Source: Coniferiporia sulphurascens (taxonomy: Eukaryota > Basidiomycota > Agaricomycetes > Hymenochaetales > Hymenochaetaceae). From it: a DNA stretch of 64,000 nucleotides. Positions 1-11,897 of this stretch are shown one piece after another; the first letter of the stretch is position 1; each line of letters starts with the position of its first letter. Location of the stretch: positions 1,364,001-1,428,000 of the forward strand of contig NBBA01000006.1 of assembly GCA_002794785.1 (NCBI GenBank), given 5' to 3'. Under the pieces are notes generated by a model. It worked only from the letters and a program-made list of their open reading frames with translations, searched no databases and was not told the DNA's origin. The position numbers and the translations under genes were made by a program.

Positions 1-2257
1 GGACGAGGAACATGCCGTAGCCAGAGTGTGACGTAAGCGCAACGGCACTGGCAATTGACCCGGGGGGTGAAGCAAGGAAGACATTCCTACGAATATTACG
101 GTGCACGATGCCGACAACCAGCATCAAACCACCTATGACGATTAGTACAACCGATAGGGCGTGGCCCGCGAGAGGCCTAGAAATGTCATTAGCATTATAC
201 GCAAATGTATGTAGGATTTTTGACGCACTCAATTACAAGCCGAGGCTTCAGCGAAATGACTTTAGCTGGAAGGGGTTCGTTCGTAGGCAGGAGGTATGTA
301 TTCTTAGCGACCAATGCCAAGTGTTGCGTCTACCATATTGTGCATAAGCGATTAAGTAAAGCATTGTGAAGTATAAAGGATGGACTCACATAAATTCTCG
401 ACGTCGTGTCAACGAACCCGTCCAGGGAGTTGAAAGCATTGGGTGCCACGGTGTTGTTGTTCAGGACTGCACGCAAAATAGCTCCAGGGACACCGTTGTT
501 GGTCGCTTGCGCTCGAGCAGCAGTAAAATTATCAGGAGAAGGTTGATCAAACACGACACTGTACATGTGCTCTTCGTGAGTATTTCCAAAGAAAAAGTGA
601 GAAAAGATTAACTAACCCGTTGAACGGAATTCCGTTCAGAGGTGAACCTGTTACGTTGTTATCCAGACCAGTGATTGGGCTTATAATGCTGACATTCCCC
701 AGCGACCCGTCATTCAGTGACGCATTTGCATAGACGTTAAATACTTCAAGTGTCGGATTGCAGAAAACGCCCGCCGCTTGCGGCCCGTTGTTCGTTGTAT
801 TCGAATAGAACCAGAAGAATACAGGAAGGAAAGTTACGTTTCCTCCCGCATTCCCACAGTCCTGCACGGCACTCACTCCATACTGCTGATTCGCGTTCGT
901 AGGGTCAAATGGAACGCTGATTGAGCAACCAGCATTCGACGTCGCGGAGATAGTGGAATTAGTGAGTATGTTTGTATTGGGAGTGACGCTTGTCGGCGCC
1001 GTGCAAGTTGCGTTTGATCGGATGCCGGTTGTGTTTACTGAAACAGTCCCATTAAGATAGTTTTGGTCCGGAAACTGCGTATACATTAGATAATATTCCG
1101 ACATTTGAAAAGTAGACCCTACCCGGAAGTCGGCCGTCGCCCAGTTGTTATGGATAAATGGAGGATCCGGCAGGCCATTTATAACAGCCGCGAGCACATA
1201 CTGCCGGAGGTAGGGGTCAGGTATATCTTCCTCGCGCGCGTAAGAATTTACACACCCCGGCAGCAGCAAGGAAAGCGGTTAGTTGATAACGATCTGGATC
1301 TAGCCCAAGGGTTCTGATACTTTGGACTGTACTACTGCCGCCACCTTCAGGAATCTGTTGTATGTCAAAGATGGCGCCGGCGAGAGGCTGAAGTAGCAGA
1401 GTCGCCAGGCCTGCAAGCGCAGATATGAAAACTAGCCAGTGGCGCTTTGTGAAGGAGACCCATACGCAATACAATGAACTGAAAAAGATGTAAGCCATGG
1501 ACGGCATTGCGCGGAACAAAATCAACTTACTTGATAGATACCTATATTGCGCACCAGTCAGCAAGCGGTAAATGAAGCGATGAATAATACATTACTAACA
1601 TAGTCGAGTAGCAAAGAATCCTCCGCTGAAGCGTCACCTCGGGCAAGATTAATATATGGCTGAAGACAAAACGTAAGAATAGTTGTCCCAGTAGAGTGGA
1701 TGGATTCAAACATGCCTGGTATCTTTTAACCAGCCAATTCTTCGCCTCCCAGAGTAAAGCCAAAGGTGCCACGAGCACTATGGGGAAGAAAGACTGTCCA
1801 GATTAATCCCTCGTTAAGAATTCCATTTTTTCTCTCGATCTAGCGGTAACCGTACGCACAGTCAAGAACTGCTGGGAAGCAAATTTAAAGACGTTCTGTT
1901 GATGAACAGCAAAGCCTGCTGACGGTAAGGACAAGGTTTCCGACCACCATTAGGGTACACACCTTGGTTCTTATTAGAAATGGCCAGTGCTACTTCCAGT
2001 GCCACCCCAAGTAGTATCATGAAGACAGACGCAGGGACGACGACCCATAAACGCAACTGGGGAGGCTCCTGCATACAAATTTCAGGATAGAAAGAAACAC
2101 GTTATTGAGAGGTCATCAAGCCGTGCGTGCTGCAATCCTAGCTCACGTAAGGCTTGGGTCGTTTGTCCTGCTCAATCGTCGGAATGAGGTGCGTCGATTC
2201 TCTGAAGTTCCTCGTCGACGCCGTCAGAGGCGGCGAGAGGGGGCCAGTGTCATGCAT
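1..2257 (-). CDS. DUF3433-family fungal multi-pass membrane protein, partial (3' end beyond window)
   Basis: The function of this fungal membrane family is unknown. I see about ten exons read right to left: 2147-2257 (start codon), 1963-2068, 1860-1915, 1716-1793, 1600-1659, 1531-1541, 1256-1478, about 613-1200, 390-569 and then exons running off the left edge. The family pattern is clear: a short cytosolic N-terminus, a membrane segment (WVVVPASVFMILLGVALEVAL), the stretch QQFLTSFFPIVLVAPLALLW, then PYINLARGDASAEDSLLLDY, then KRHWLVFISALAGLATLLLQPLAG, a large N-glycosylation-rich extracellular region, and near the left edge a further membrane segment followed by FLASPPGSIASAVALTS. Notable splicing: one intron (1660-1715) begins with GC instead of GT, and one exon is only 11 nt. 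The donor near 612-616 is uncertain. The C-terminal part lies outside the window. Confidence 0.8.
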
Positions 2258-2340
2258 GGCTGCTCGGGCACGCAGAGGGGGGAGTTGATGTCGTCGTCGT
2301 GGGCGTTCAGGGCTAAGAACCCGCTGTCGCTGAGCATCAC

Positions 2341-2352
2341 GTATATATATAC
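2341..2352 (-). promoter_or_regulatory. candidate TATA element of the DUF3433 gene
   Basis: An alternating run (gtatatatatac) lies about 85 nt upstream of the start codon at 2257. It is symmetric, so its strand is inferred from the gene. This is inference from position and composition only. Confidence 0.35.
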
Positions 2353-3913
2353 CAGACCCGAATTTGAGATACCGAGATGGCCGCAACGTGAAAGCGATCA
2401 ATCTTAAAATGGAAACCCCAAACGCGGTGACTGGCAGTGCACGGGGATGAGGCGCATCTAAATATATGCGCTCAACCCTCGCCTACTCTCCATCTAGACC
2501 TTTGCTGGAACAGCGTAGAATATGTTGCGTATGCTAGGCATTTCTTTTCCCCTGCGCGCTGGACTCGTTTTCCAACTTTTTAGTCATCACTTGCCCACAC
2601 CTGTGCCAGTCACGTCACTTAAGGCTATACATGCAACGAGGGGCCGGCGCAAGTCTGGCGAGTCGACACATCGGGACTTCTAGGAATGATACAGTGATGA
2701 GACGCCTTGTAGCTCGTGCTTTTGTTTATTTTGGTGTCAGCATTCACATTCAATGGAGACAGGTAATTGTGCGAGGGCTTCCCACGTAGAGCGGAAACAA
2801 AAAGGCTGCATGATGATCTAATCTAATTGGATTAGGTAATTAGATTGAACGGAATACGTAAGTAGCCGCCCGCTCTACATACGACCCGGCGGTCTCTGCT
2901 ATGATAACGTCCGCAATGATTATTTTCTCAGTCAACGTTAGCTCTAGAATTGAGTCCACATTCCGTTCTCTTACTGAGAGCCTTGTCAGTCTTTCATCAG
3001 ATAGTTACTAATCTTAGGCTATTCAGTTTGAAATGCCTGAACCGCAAGGCGCTCTCGGTTGATATTCCTCGGCTATAATACTGCATGCACAAGTATGACC
3101 CTACGTCCATATCCTCCTCGATCGCCGGTCGGGCAAGAGACCGAAAATCCGAACCCGCGCTCCGTTCTTTCTAAGTCGTTACAAACGGTATGTACTTTCT
3201 CTAGTAGAAATTAGACTCTGAATAAATACTATCTCTATTTGCTCCGCCTAATACTCATTACGTCGGAGCTCCTGCTTGTTCCGTAGTAACAGCCGGTTAG
3301 ATGCGAGATGAGGCGGAGCTAATCAGCTTTTTTCGGTGCTGCGGGGATTCTAATTCTGGTGGCCGAGCACTGGTTATGATGTATGTATCACTTCTACGCT
3401 CTATATTGAACACACTACCGAACCCAGTCCGGCGGCGCCGTCAGCATGCTGTCTTTCTTTCGGCAAAGCAGGTCTGAAATATTCGGTCGGCCTGTTGGTA
3501 CGGAGCCTCGGAACGAGTCCAGGAAAAAGCGCAATATTGCCTCTAACGCACGGGGTTAACACTGCTTTCTTATCCCTTCCCAGCTAATATTAGGTCTTCT
3601 ATGACGTGCTGAACCGAAATATCTTTTGCGCCGGTATTCTCAGTCGATTGGGGCTCGAAGCCGAGAAGACCCTTCAACAAAGCTAAACTCTCGTCAGGCT
3701 AGGTAGTAGTTATACGGAAATGCATATGGAGGTGAGACGGCAACGGCAGACGGCCGCCGAACTCAATGCGGCGACTTGCAATAACAAACCTATCGATGCA
3801 CAATTGAGTTGAGTCTTCATCAATCACATTCGTCTTCTAAGTGGCATGGCGATGATGCAAGTCACCGGATTTGAATACTTCTCTAAGAGGTCGATCTATT
3901 TTCAGAATTACGT
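2353..3913. other. intergenic, nothing recognised
   Basis: About 1.5 kb without an open frame that resembles any family I know and without obvious repeats. It separates the DUF3433 gene from the first TIR element. Confidence 0.6.
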
Positions 3914-4553
3914 TACTGTCGCGTGACCCCTCTTGCAAACTTTGCAACAGGGGGCACCTCGTTATTCCTGGCCTCCACACCTCATAACTGGTGGCGGAAT
4001 TTTTCAGGTAGACCATAGTGTAGTACTTATTCTTGGCTGTGTAATTTTTTTTGCAAAAAAATATTTTGTTGTGGGCTTGGCAGCAAAACACTGGGTTTTT
4101 ATTAGTAGCACTCATTTGGGCCTTCCGGCTTGCATGGTGTGCTCATATTTTATTCTAATTTATACACCAATGTATACTGCACACTATACCAATATGTACT
4201 CCTCTAAGCCGAGACGGAAGATATGATTTTGTGAATTACCAGGGAACAATCTTTCCAAAGGGTGACAAAGAGTGACTTAATGTGTTTTGCCATGCAATGC
4301 CATTTAAAACTCCGATGGGACTTGGCCTTTCATCGGAGCGCGAATTTGTCTGTGACATTCCGTGACCAAATCTTTGCTAGAGGGGGCACGTCCACCCCTG
4401 CCATTTGCACAAAAGAAACCGGTGCCGGAAAATTCACAATTGACCTTAAACTATGTCCAGTATATACATGTAATTTATTAGGCAAAAAAAATGAGAGCGA
4501 GTGGCTGTAGAAGCAAAAGACTGAAAGTTTGCAACAGGGGTCACGCGACAGTA
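3914..4553. mobile_element. non-autonomous TIR element, copy 1 (MITE-like, 640 bp)
   Basis: The two ends are inverted copies of about 30 nt, starting TACTGTCGCGTGACCCC on the left; the right end read backwards is the same except for about one base. The outermost TA on each side could be a TA target duplication, which would suit a Tc1/mariner-like origin, but this is inference. The interior has no transposase. A second diverged copy of almost the same length lies at 20610-21245, and interior blocks are shared, for example CCATTTAAAACTCC and GCGTGACCAAA/GAGCGTGACCAAAG-like stretches. Confidence 0.75.
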
Positions 4554-4882
4554 CCGGGGCGCAGATTGGACTACCCGGTGAGACGCTTAAACCACCTCAA
4601 GTTGTAGTTTTGTAAAAAAGCCCTATTGACATTCTTGGAGAAAGACACGAACATTTGTCACTGTTTATGCCACCATCGATAATAAGTGCTGCCCTTTTTG
4701 ATATTTTACCAAGGAGATTTGGACTGGAACCAGGAAAGCGGAGCATTATGTAAGACGATGCTGTAAAATCGATGATCGAAGGTTTGCAGAGTTCACGAGT
4801 CCATTGGGTTCCGGACCGATGGGCAACTGGAAAACCGCCCCTCGTTTTCCTCCGTCCATCAACGCCGCTGCTTGTCCTTAGC

Positions 4883-7167
4883 ATGGCTTTCTCTGGACGC
4901 TACCAACCCCTGAGCACAAATGTGCCAGAGGCGGAGGACGTCGATGAGGTCTTTCAGTCGGCCTCGCATTCAGCCGGCTCCGAGTCTGCCGGCCTGTTAT
5001 CTTTGCCTGGCCTCCACCGCAACGGCATCCGCGAGACCCGTTCCAATTCATCGAGGCCTACGAAATTGTTTCGACCTTTCACGAATTTCATGAATACGGG
5101 TGTTCAGAAGAGCTCTGTCATTGTGAAGGCGAATGCAGGATTATTGCTGGTCGCGGCTTCACAGGCGTTCTTCGCGCTCATGAATGTTGCTGTGAAAAAG
5201 CTGAAGAGTTTAGACCCGCCTGTACCAACGCTAGAGGTGAGTCGTGTTGCTAAACTCTGTTCCTGGTCAGGGCGCTGACAGACTACGACTAGCTTGTAGC
5301 AGTGCGGATGGTGCGTCCCCTGTGTCCCGTGTAAGATATCAATATCCTCATCTTATGATAATGTCCTTAGGGAATAACTTACATATGTTGTATGGCTTAC
5401 ATGTAAGCATCAGTTTTGCTACTCAACCCCAAACTGACGAAAGCGAAGGTATTGGAAGCACGTACCCGACCCCTTCCTTGGTCCCAAAGGCGTCCGTCTT
5501 CTCTTGCTCTTCCGTGGTTTCTCAGGGTGAGTCTTTCGTTTTAGTTCCCAGCTTTCTAGTTCTGATCGTGTTACCTGGTTAGCTTCTTCGGTCTTTTCGG
5601 CATTTATTACTCATTGCAGTACCTCTCGCTCTCTGACGCGACGGTACTAACGTTCCTTTCTCCCCTCACCACTGCCCTCGCGGGCTCCTTCTTCCTCGGG
5701 GAGGTTTTCAGGCGCAAGGATGCCTTCGCAGGATGTAAGGTCACTTTATACTGGACCAAAGTGTGTTAAGTCACTGACGTCATCTTTGCTCTGACAGTCC
5801 TTAGCTTAATTGGCGTTGTCCTTATTGCTCGCCCGGAAGCGATTTTCGGACCCCATTCAAGTCCTCATCTTCCCACGCAGGATGGAGAGGATCTTGCTGA
5901 GAAGGGAACGCCAGGACAGCGGCTCGGTGCCGTTGGGTGAGTGTCTCATACATCGCCATTTCTTGGTTTGTTTGAGTAAACAATATTTGACTCTGTCTTC
6001 AGGATCGCATTAATCGGGGTTCTGGGTGCAACTGGGGCTTGTACGCAATATTCGGTTTGCAATTTTGATGCAAAGCATTGCTGACACCAGTATTGCCAAC
6101 TCATTCCAGATACCTCGCTCCGCGCCATAGGAAAGCGTGCGCACACATTGCATTCCTTAACATTCTTCTCATCACAGTGTGTGGTCGCCGCCATTGTTGG
6201 GTGGGTTTTTCGCCTATACCTTTTCATTCACACGCTGGATTGTACTCACCGACGTTTATCCTTTTCTATTTTGATGTAATTGTCTCCACTCTACGAAACA
6301 CTTCGGGGCTATCAGAATGCTTTTACTCCAACAAGAGTTCGTTTTCCCGACACGTATTGAATGGCTCGCGCTGCTCGTCATGATCGGCATATTCGGCTTC
6401 CTCGCGCAGGTCAGTGTTCCGCATTTTGATGGTCTCGCTAGTTTTATTATTCATATATTGTTGATTTACGAGCCGTGCTAATATCATCTTTCGCCATAGG
6501 TGCTTCTAACAATGGGCCTTCAGCGTGAAACGGCGGGCCGAGGTGCAATGGCGATATATGTCCAGGTACGTCTCCCGCGAGGCGTACACTTGTCAAAGGC
6601 TGACCGTACATGAATAGATTATATTCGCCTCGATTTTGGAACGGATATTCTTCCACACTGTTCCATCAGTGCTATCAGTTACCGGCACGGTAATTATTAT
6701 TGGGTCCGCTATATTTGTTGCGGTACGTGATTCGTCAGGTTCTCATCATTACTCTTGCTGGATTCTTCCCATATTTAACATCGTTTTATTTTTACCTACG
6801 CCTCTCTGCCGTGTGCTACACCACTCAGATAACCAAACAGTCCGGTCCGGCGACTAAGCCGACGGGCTACCCGCACCCGGGAAGTGAGGTCGCACTAGAC
6901 CTCGAGCTCGGTGTTACAGAGCCCGAGCGGCAGCGGTTCCTGACACACGACAACACGTCTCATCCTTACTTGGGAGACGACGTGAAAGAGGGACAAGATA
7001 AACTGTCTGAACAAGGAGGGGTGGTTGAAGGCGAACTCAGGAGCAAGAGCGAGCTGTCGCTGGCCCCGGTGAGCGAAGGAGAGGAGATATTTGGCGTAGG
7101 GGACGTAGAGGCCGATTCTGGTTCTGACAACGGCGACTTAGAGCATCATCGTTCAAGTACAACGTAG
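4883..7167 (+). CDS. DMT-superfamily transporter with EamA domains (SLC35G-like), copy 1
   Basis: Predicted 501-residue integral membrane transporter of the drug/metabolite transporter superfamily; substrate unknown. I can join 12 exons with consistent phase: 4883-5236, an 18-nt micro-exon (LVAVRM, just after 5290), a 32-nt exon (5371-5402 region), then exons to the stop at 7165-7167. Residues 1-80 are hydrophilic, about 85-388 hold roughly ten membrane segments, and 391-501 form an acidic tail. Diagnostic stretches are GPKGVRLLLLFRGFSG, YYSLQYLSLSDATVLTFLSP and LQRETAGRGAMAIYVQ, typical of the SLC35G/EamA group. An in-frame upstream ATG at 4772 exists; I prefer 4883 because it begins the part alignable in style with the neighbour. 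The next gene is a tandem paralogue with the same exon plan. Confidence 0.85.
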
Positions 7168-9700
7168 AGAGGACGCTTCGTTGACCTCACACTGATCCAA
7201 CGCATATGTATACATATTTGGTACGCGCGACATATATCTTTTCTTCTGGTTAACCTGTTAAATAGTTCGGGGCAAAGGCTGTTATGTTAATTGATGAGTG
7301 AAGCTAAATTATTTATAGGCTAGCAAGACAGCATTGAAGCAGCCAACTCTTGTACAAAACGAGTGGCCAGCAAACGACGGCGACGATGGCTCGTCTTGAA
7401 GGCTGATATGGAATTTTTTTCACGTAAACTCCTCAATAGAACTACCTGGACAGACCTAACTGGCTTGCGGATGCAATCACGGATGGCACCTCTCCGCAAT
7501 CTCTGAAACTCTCGTCTCGGAGGAAAGCAAGACTCTGCGGTTCTGGTAACTCCTACGGAACAGCGCAGATTAGAAACTGGGGTAACTTGCAATTTAAAAT
7601 ACAACTCTTGGTCGGGTCCAAAGACTCCGCAACAATAGCTCAAGGAAAACAACGAGGTCTAGAGGAGGAATATCATTGGCGCGCATCGTGGACAACCGCG
7701 GACATGCGGCCACAGCCATTTACCAGCCGAGCGCGTACACATCTCTGATACATGTACCGACCCCAACTCTGACTCCGACTTGAAGCGACGTGGGCGGCGG
7801 TATCCGAGCTTGAAACCGTGAAACCCGACATGGCTGCACCGGCGCACGTCAGGAGACTAGGCGGCACGCGTGTTCTGAGTACCCCTAAACTTTCACACAG
7901 GAGGAACGCTTTCAAAATTCATGCAAATCCACCGTGACCCATCCACCCATGCTGATGGTATCCAGATATTTCGTACAACCAGCAAGTAATCCGCGAGAAA
8001 ACTCGAGCGCGCATGCAAGCAGCTAAGGTACCACGAAAACTAAGTCTGAACAGCCGAATCAAACTCATTCTCCGGCTCACACAGGCAGCACACGACGATA
8101 TTCAAGGTACTTAGAGCGAACTCAAGGTTAACTCACCGGTCACTATCAGGACCAGATTGCCAGCGCGGCACGCGCAGGCCTAGCTCCAATTCCAGGGTTC
8201 TTTGACTCCTTTTCCGCTCTTTCGTATTTCTAAGCCATTTTACGCAAATCTAACAAGTCGAGACGGTACACGCAACGTTAACACGGAACAGACTCAATGA
8301 TAGGCCAAATTAACGTTCCGCAGGAAGCTAAGCGGTCTAGCTGCAAATCTCGGATTCGTATTTCTTTTCCGCACGTAGCGGCTGGATATACGTGCAAGAT
8401 CCAAAACCCGAGGCTTGGTCAGGATTACTCAGCGAACACCGAGTTACCGTGACCTGTGACACCAACGTCACACTCGCTCGCTTCAGCTTATGTTCCTTTG
8501 AACCGACACGCGCAAAACCAACCTAGGTCCATTCAACTTAAGCCACCGAGGGAAGTGCTGAGGGTAGTGGCTCTTCTAGGTCTTCTCTTTTCACCACGGC
8601 TAAGCGGACTTCCATGCGCGGCGCTGGCGGACGACTGCACTGGTTGTCCCCTAAGTTAGGGCTGCAGTAGGATGTCGGCGCACGAAAGTTTGCGTGGAGG
8701 CCCAGATATATGCATCCCAAATTTCCCGACTATAATCTAGTGCGGTGGTGTCTCGTTATCACCTCTTGCGCACCTGCTTGGTTGTGCGTCACGTTTTTCT
8801 TGCGCGTTCTGCGGCATACCATCCGGAGGTCGTCGCCTATGCACAGTAGTTGAAGCAAGACACTGCTCCACCCCCTGTGCCCAGCTGCTTATATTTTCCG
8901 GAGGACCCCCGTACCGACGGAATGCTGGCTTTCGCCATTCTCGATATTCCTTCCACGGAAATGAACTTGTTAATTCACGTAGTCTCCCGAGGGGATGAAA
9001 CTAGAAACACGCCATTGCTGTCCTCCAAGTATGCATCTCAAACCGTTTTACAATAGATATATTGTCTACCATACCGAGACGGCACGTTAATCGATACGCG
9101 CGGCGGTTGACGTGAGGATTGGGCTCGGAATTATCGATTGACGCTATCTTTTCAGTTTCAAGACGTGTTCGTGCTTTCCTGCTGTTTTTCCCCTTCAGGA
9201 ATTTGCACTCTAGTGGTTCCGTTAAAACCCAAGATCTCTCAGGCCCTCATCCGCTTTTGTTCCAGCTTCTTCCAGGCTGTAAACAGATACGGTGACTCTA
9301 CGTGAATATATTTATAGTGCAATGCGCGACTTATGAACGGCATCTTTAGGGAATGAGCACCGTTGGGAGGCATCGTCCGGGAGGTATACATTATTAGTGT
9401 ACAGTACCTACCCGAACTCAGAATCACACTCTCCGTAGACTTCCAGGATCTCTTGCCATCCATCCTCGTGTCGGGACCACTGGTCTTTGTAAACTCCTCA
9501 TAATTTTCTGACCGCCATGAGTTGACTCGATCGAAAAGGAATAGACATCTATTCTTGGTTCCGATTGGGTATTTTTATATCTATTATTATGGTCAAAATA
9601 ACCCCGTCTCCCGCCCGCTCCCATCTATCATGTGTTTTGTACGACATTAGTCACCAACGGTCAGGCTATCGGTTCTGCCGGTCTGTTGTCTGTAAGTGCG
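7168..9700. other. intergenic, nothing recognised
   Basis: 2.5 kb between the two transporter paralogues. Several short open frames exist but none has family features, splice support or a codon pattern that I trust. No terminal repeats seen. Confidence 0.55.
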
Positions 9701-9702
9701 AG

Positions 9703-9710
9703 TATAAAAG
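9703..9710 (+). promoter_or_regulatory. TATA box of DMT transporter copy 2
   Basis: TATAAAAG lies 71 nt before the start codon at 9781, a usual distance for a fungal core promoter with a short 5' UTR. Confidence 0.55.
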
Positions 9711-9780
9711 AAGCTTAAAGGAATGACCGGCCGTTTATTGAGACCTGTGGGCTTTCTGACAGACACGAACACACGCGGAG

Positions 9781-11897
9781 ATGCTGATTTCTGGCCATGG
9801 CGTACACTCCAATCCTGAACTTAGCTCTTTGTATTCACCACTTCGGGTCGGCCACGAATCACACTCTTCCGAGGAAAGCGTCCCCCGTGACATTGAGCCA
9901 GAGCCAGATGCCCCAGCGTATCTAAATACACCAGAACAGGTTACTTTCGACCAAAGCGAGGGCTTCGAACTCCAGCAAAGCCTTTTACTTGCTTCTGCAG
10001 ACCCTCGTCAGCACAATGATATCCGTTCGCTGGCTGTACGCCTACAGTGTATACCATTTGTGCAGAGAAATACCGGCCTGCTCCTCGTCGCCTTCTCACA
10101 GCTCTTCTTCGCCCTTATGCACACTTCAGTCAAAATTCTCAACAGCCTAGATCCGCCTATTTCTGCGCTGGAAGTAAGTTTTTTTTATCGTTTATGCTTC
10201 CGGCAGAATAACGGTTACTCAACCACGGGGTTTCCTTTTCTCCGCAGCTCGTTGCAGTCAGAATGGTACAGTACATCCCAAACTTTGGAAAATGTTCTAT
10301 GAGCGGAAATTAAAGAGCTTTCGATTAAGGCTGTAACATATATATGCTGCGTTGCATATATGTATGTGCTTCTCCACTTTATTTTTTAAGCGCAAATGAA
10401 TTCACCTTGTGTTAATAAGGATCTGGAAGCGTATACCGGATCCACTCATTGGTCCAAAAGGTGTCCGCCTCCTTCTGGTTTTTCGCGGGTTTTCCGGGTG
10501 CGTCCTAAAATCCACCTTTTCTACATTTAAACGCATTGTATTCTTTGTCAAGTACAGGGAGCAACGGAATACTGATTTTTCTGTTCCCATTTGTTTCAGG
10601 TTCGTTCGGGTGTTTGGTGTCTATTACTCGCTACAGTATCTCTCGCTTTCTGATGCGACCGTACTTACGTTCCTGTCACCCTTTTCCACTGCTCTGGCTG
10701 GTCACTTCGTCCTTAATGAAGTGTTCTCGCGCAGGGAAGCTGCTGCAGGAGGTAACAGGTTCTGATCGTTGACATCTCTAAATACTTCTCACAGAGTACT
10801 TCCCTAATGTTTGGATAGTATTGAGTTTAACCGGCGTGATCCTCATCGCTCAACCTCATATGATTTTTGGCGGACCATCATCGGAAAAGCTGTCAGCCCA
10901 CCTCTTCAGAGAATACAATGACTCGCTAAAATGGCTTCTAGGTTCGCCGATACCGCTGATGGAGTGACCCCGGCCCAGAGATTACTTGCTGTCGGGTCCG
11001 CATGCAAAGTTTTATAATCAATTTATCAGCCCTGAATTCGGTTTTATATCTCAGTGTCGCCCTTTTGGGAGTCCTCGGAGCTACCGGTGTCTGTGAGTTC
11101 CAATCCTTATGGTATTGACAAATCGATTATCTAAATGAACGTATTATCAGATACTACTATACGAGCGATAGGGAAGCGAATCCACCCGCTGCACTCGCTG
11201 ATGTACTTTTCTTCGCACTGCGTGCTAGCTTCTCTTCTCGGGTATGTACTTTTCACCAACCTATCTCCGTATTCGTTTCCCACCGTGGTCTATGATAATT
11301 TTCGCATACAAATCTAATATGAAATTGTAGCATGCTAATAGTTCGGGAAACTCCTATTTTCCCCTTCCGATTTGCGTGGCTGGCTTTGTTTCTTCTGGTA
11401 ACGATATTTGGTTTCCTGGCTCAGGAAAGCGTGTTCCTCAGGACTTTGTATACTTCTTTTAAAAGGGCCGACCTTCGTCACTTAAATTTCTGATAGGTAT
11501 TCCTAACGATGGGACTACAGCGTGAGTCTGCAGGACGTGGAACGTTGGCTATTTATGTCCAGGTCCGTTCGCCGCAGACTGATTAACCGCACAAATGTCC
11601 GCGTATGCCCCTGACTGAACGGCTGGCCGACTGTATTCAGATTATATTTGCATCAATCCTAGAGCAAATATTCTTCCATACTATACCGTCAGCCCTATCT
11701 GTGGCAGGTACACTTATCATCTTAGGGTCGGCTGTCTTCGTCGCGGTTCGTTCTCCCGCTCGATATCAGACAAATACTTCTTTCAATTCCACTTATTCCA
11801 TGGGACTTCTCCTCAGCTAACAAAGAAGTCTGAACGGTATCAGCTGTCTATTACCGAAACCTCGGGCACAGAGATTACGTCATGTGACGGCCAGTGA
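9781..11897 (+). CDS. DMT-superfamily transporter with EamA domains (SLC35G-like), copy 2
   Basis: Tandem paralogue of the gene at 4883-7167, predicted 426 residues. Joined exons: 9781-10173, the same 18-nt micro-exon LVAVRM (10248-10265), a 32-nt exon ending near 10353, then matching exons to the stop at 11895-11897. Core motifs are conserved: GPKGVRLLLVFRGFSG, YYSLQYLSLSDATVLTFLSP, LQRESAGRGTLAIYVQ, IIFASILEQIFFHT. It differs from copy 1 in three ways. It carries one extra intron of 50 nt near 10890-10940. The donor after FLAQ is GAAAGC where copy 1 has GTCAGT, so either two residues (ES) are added using a GT four bases later or a GA donor is used. The hydrophilic tail after the last membrane segment is 27 residues instead of 112. 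Substrate unknown. Confidence 0.83.
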
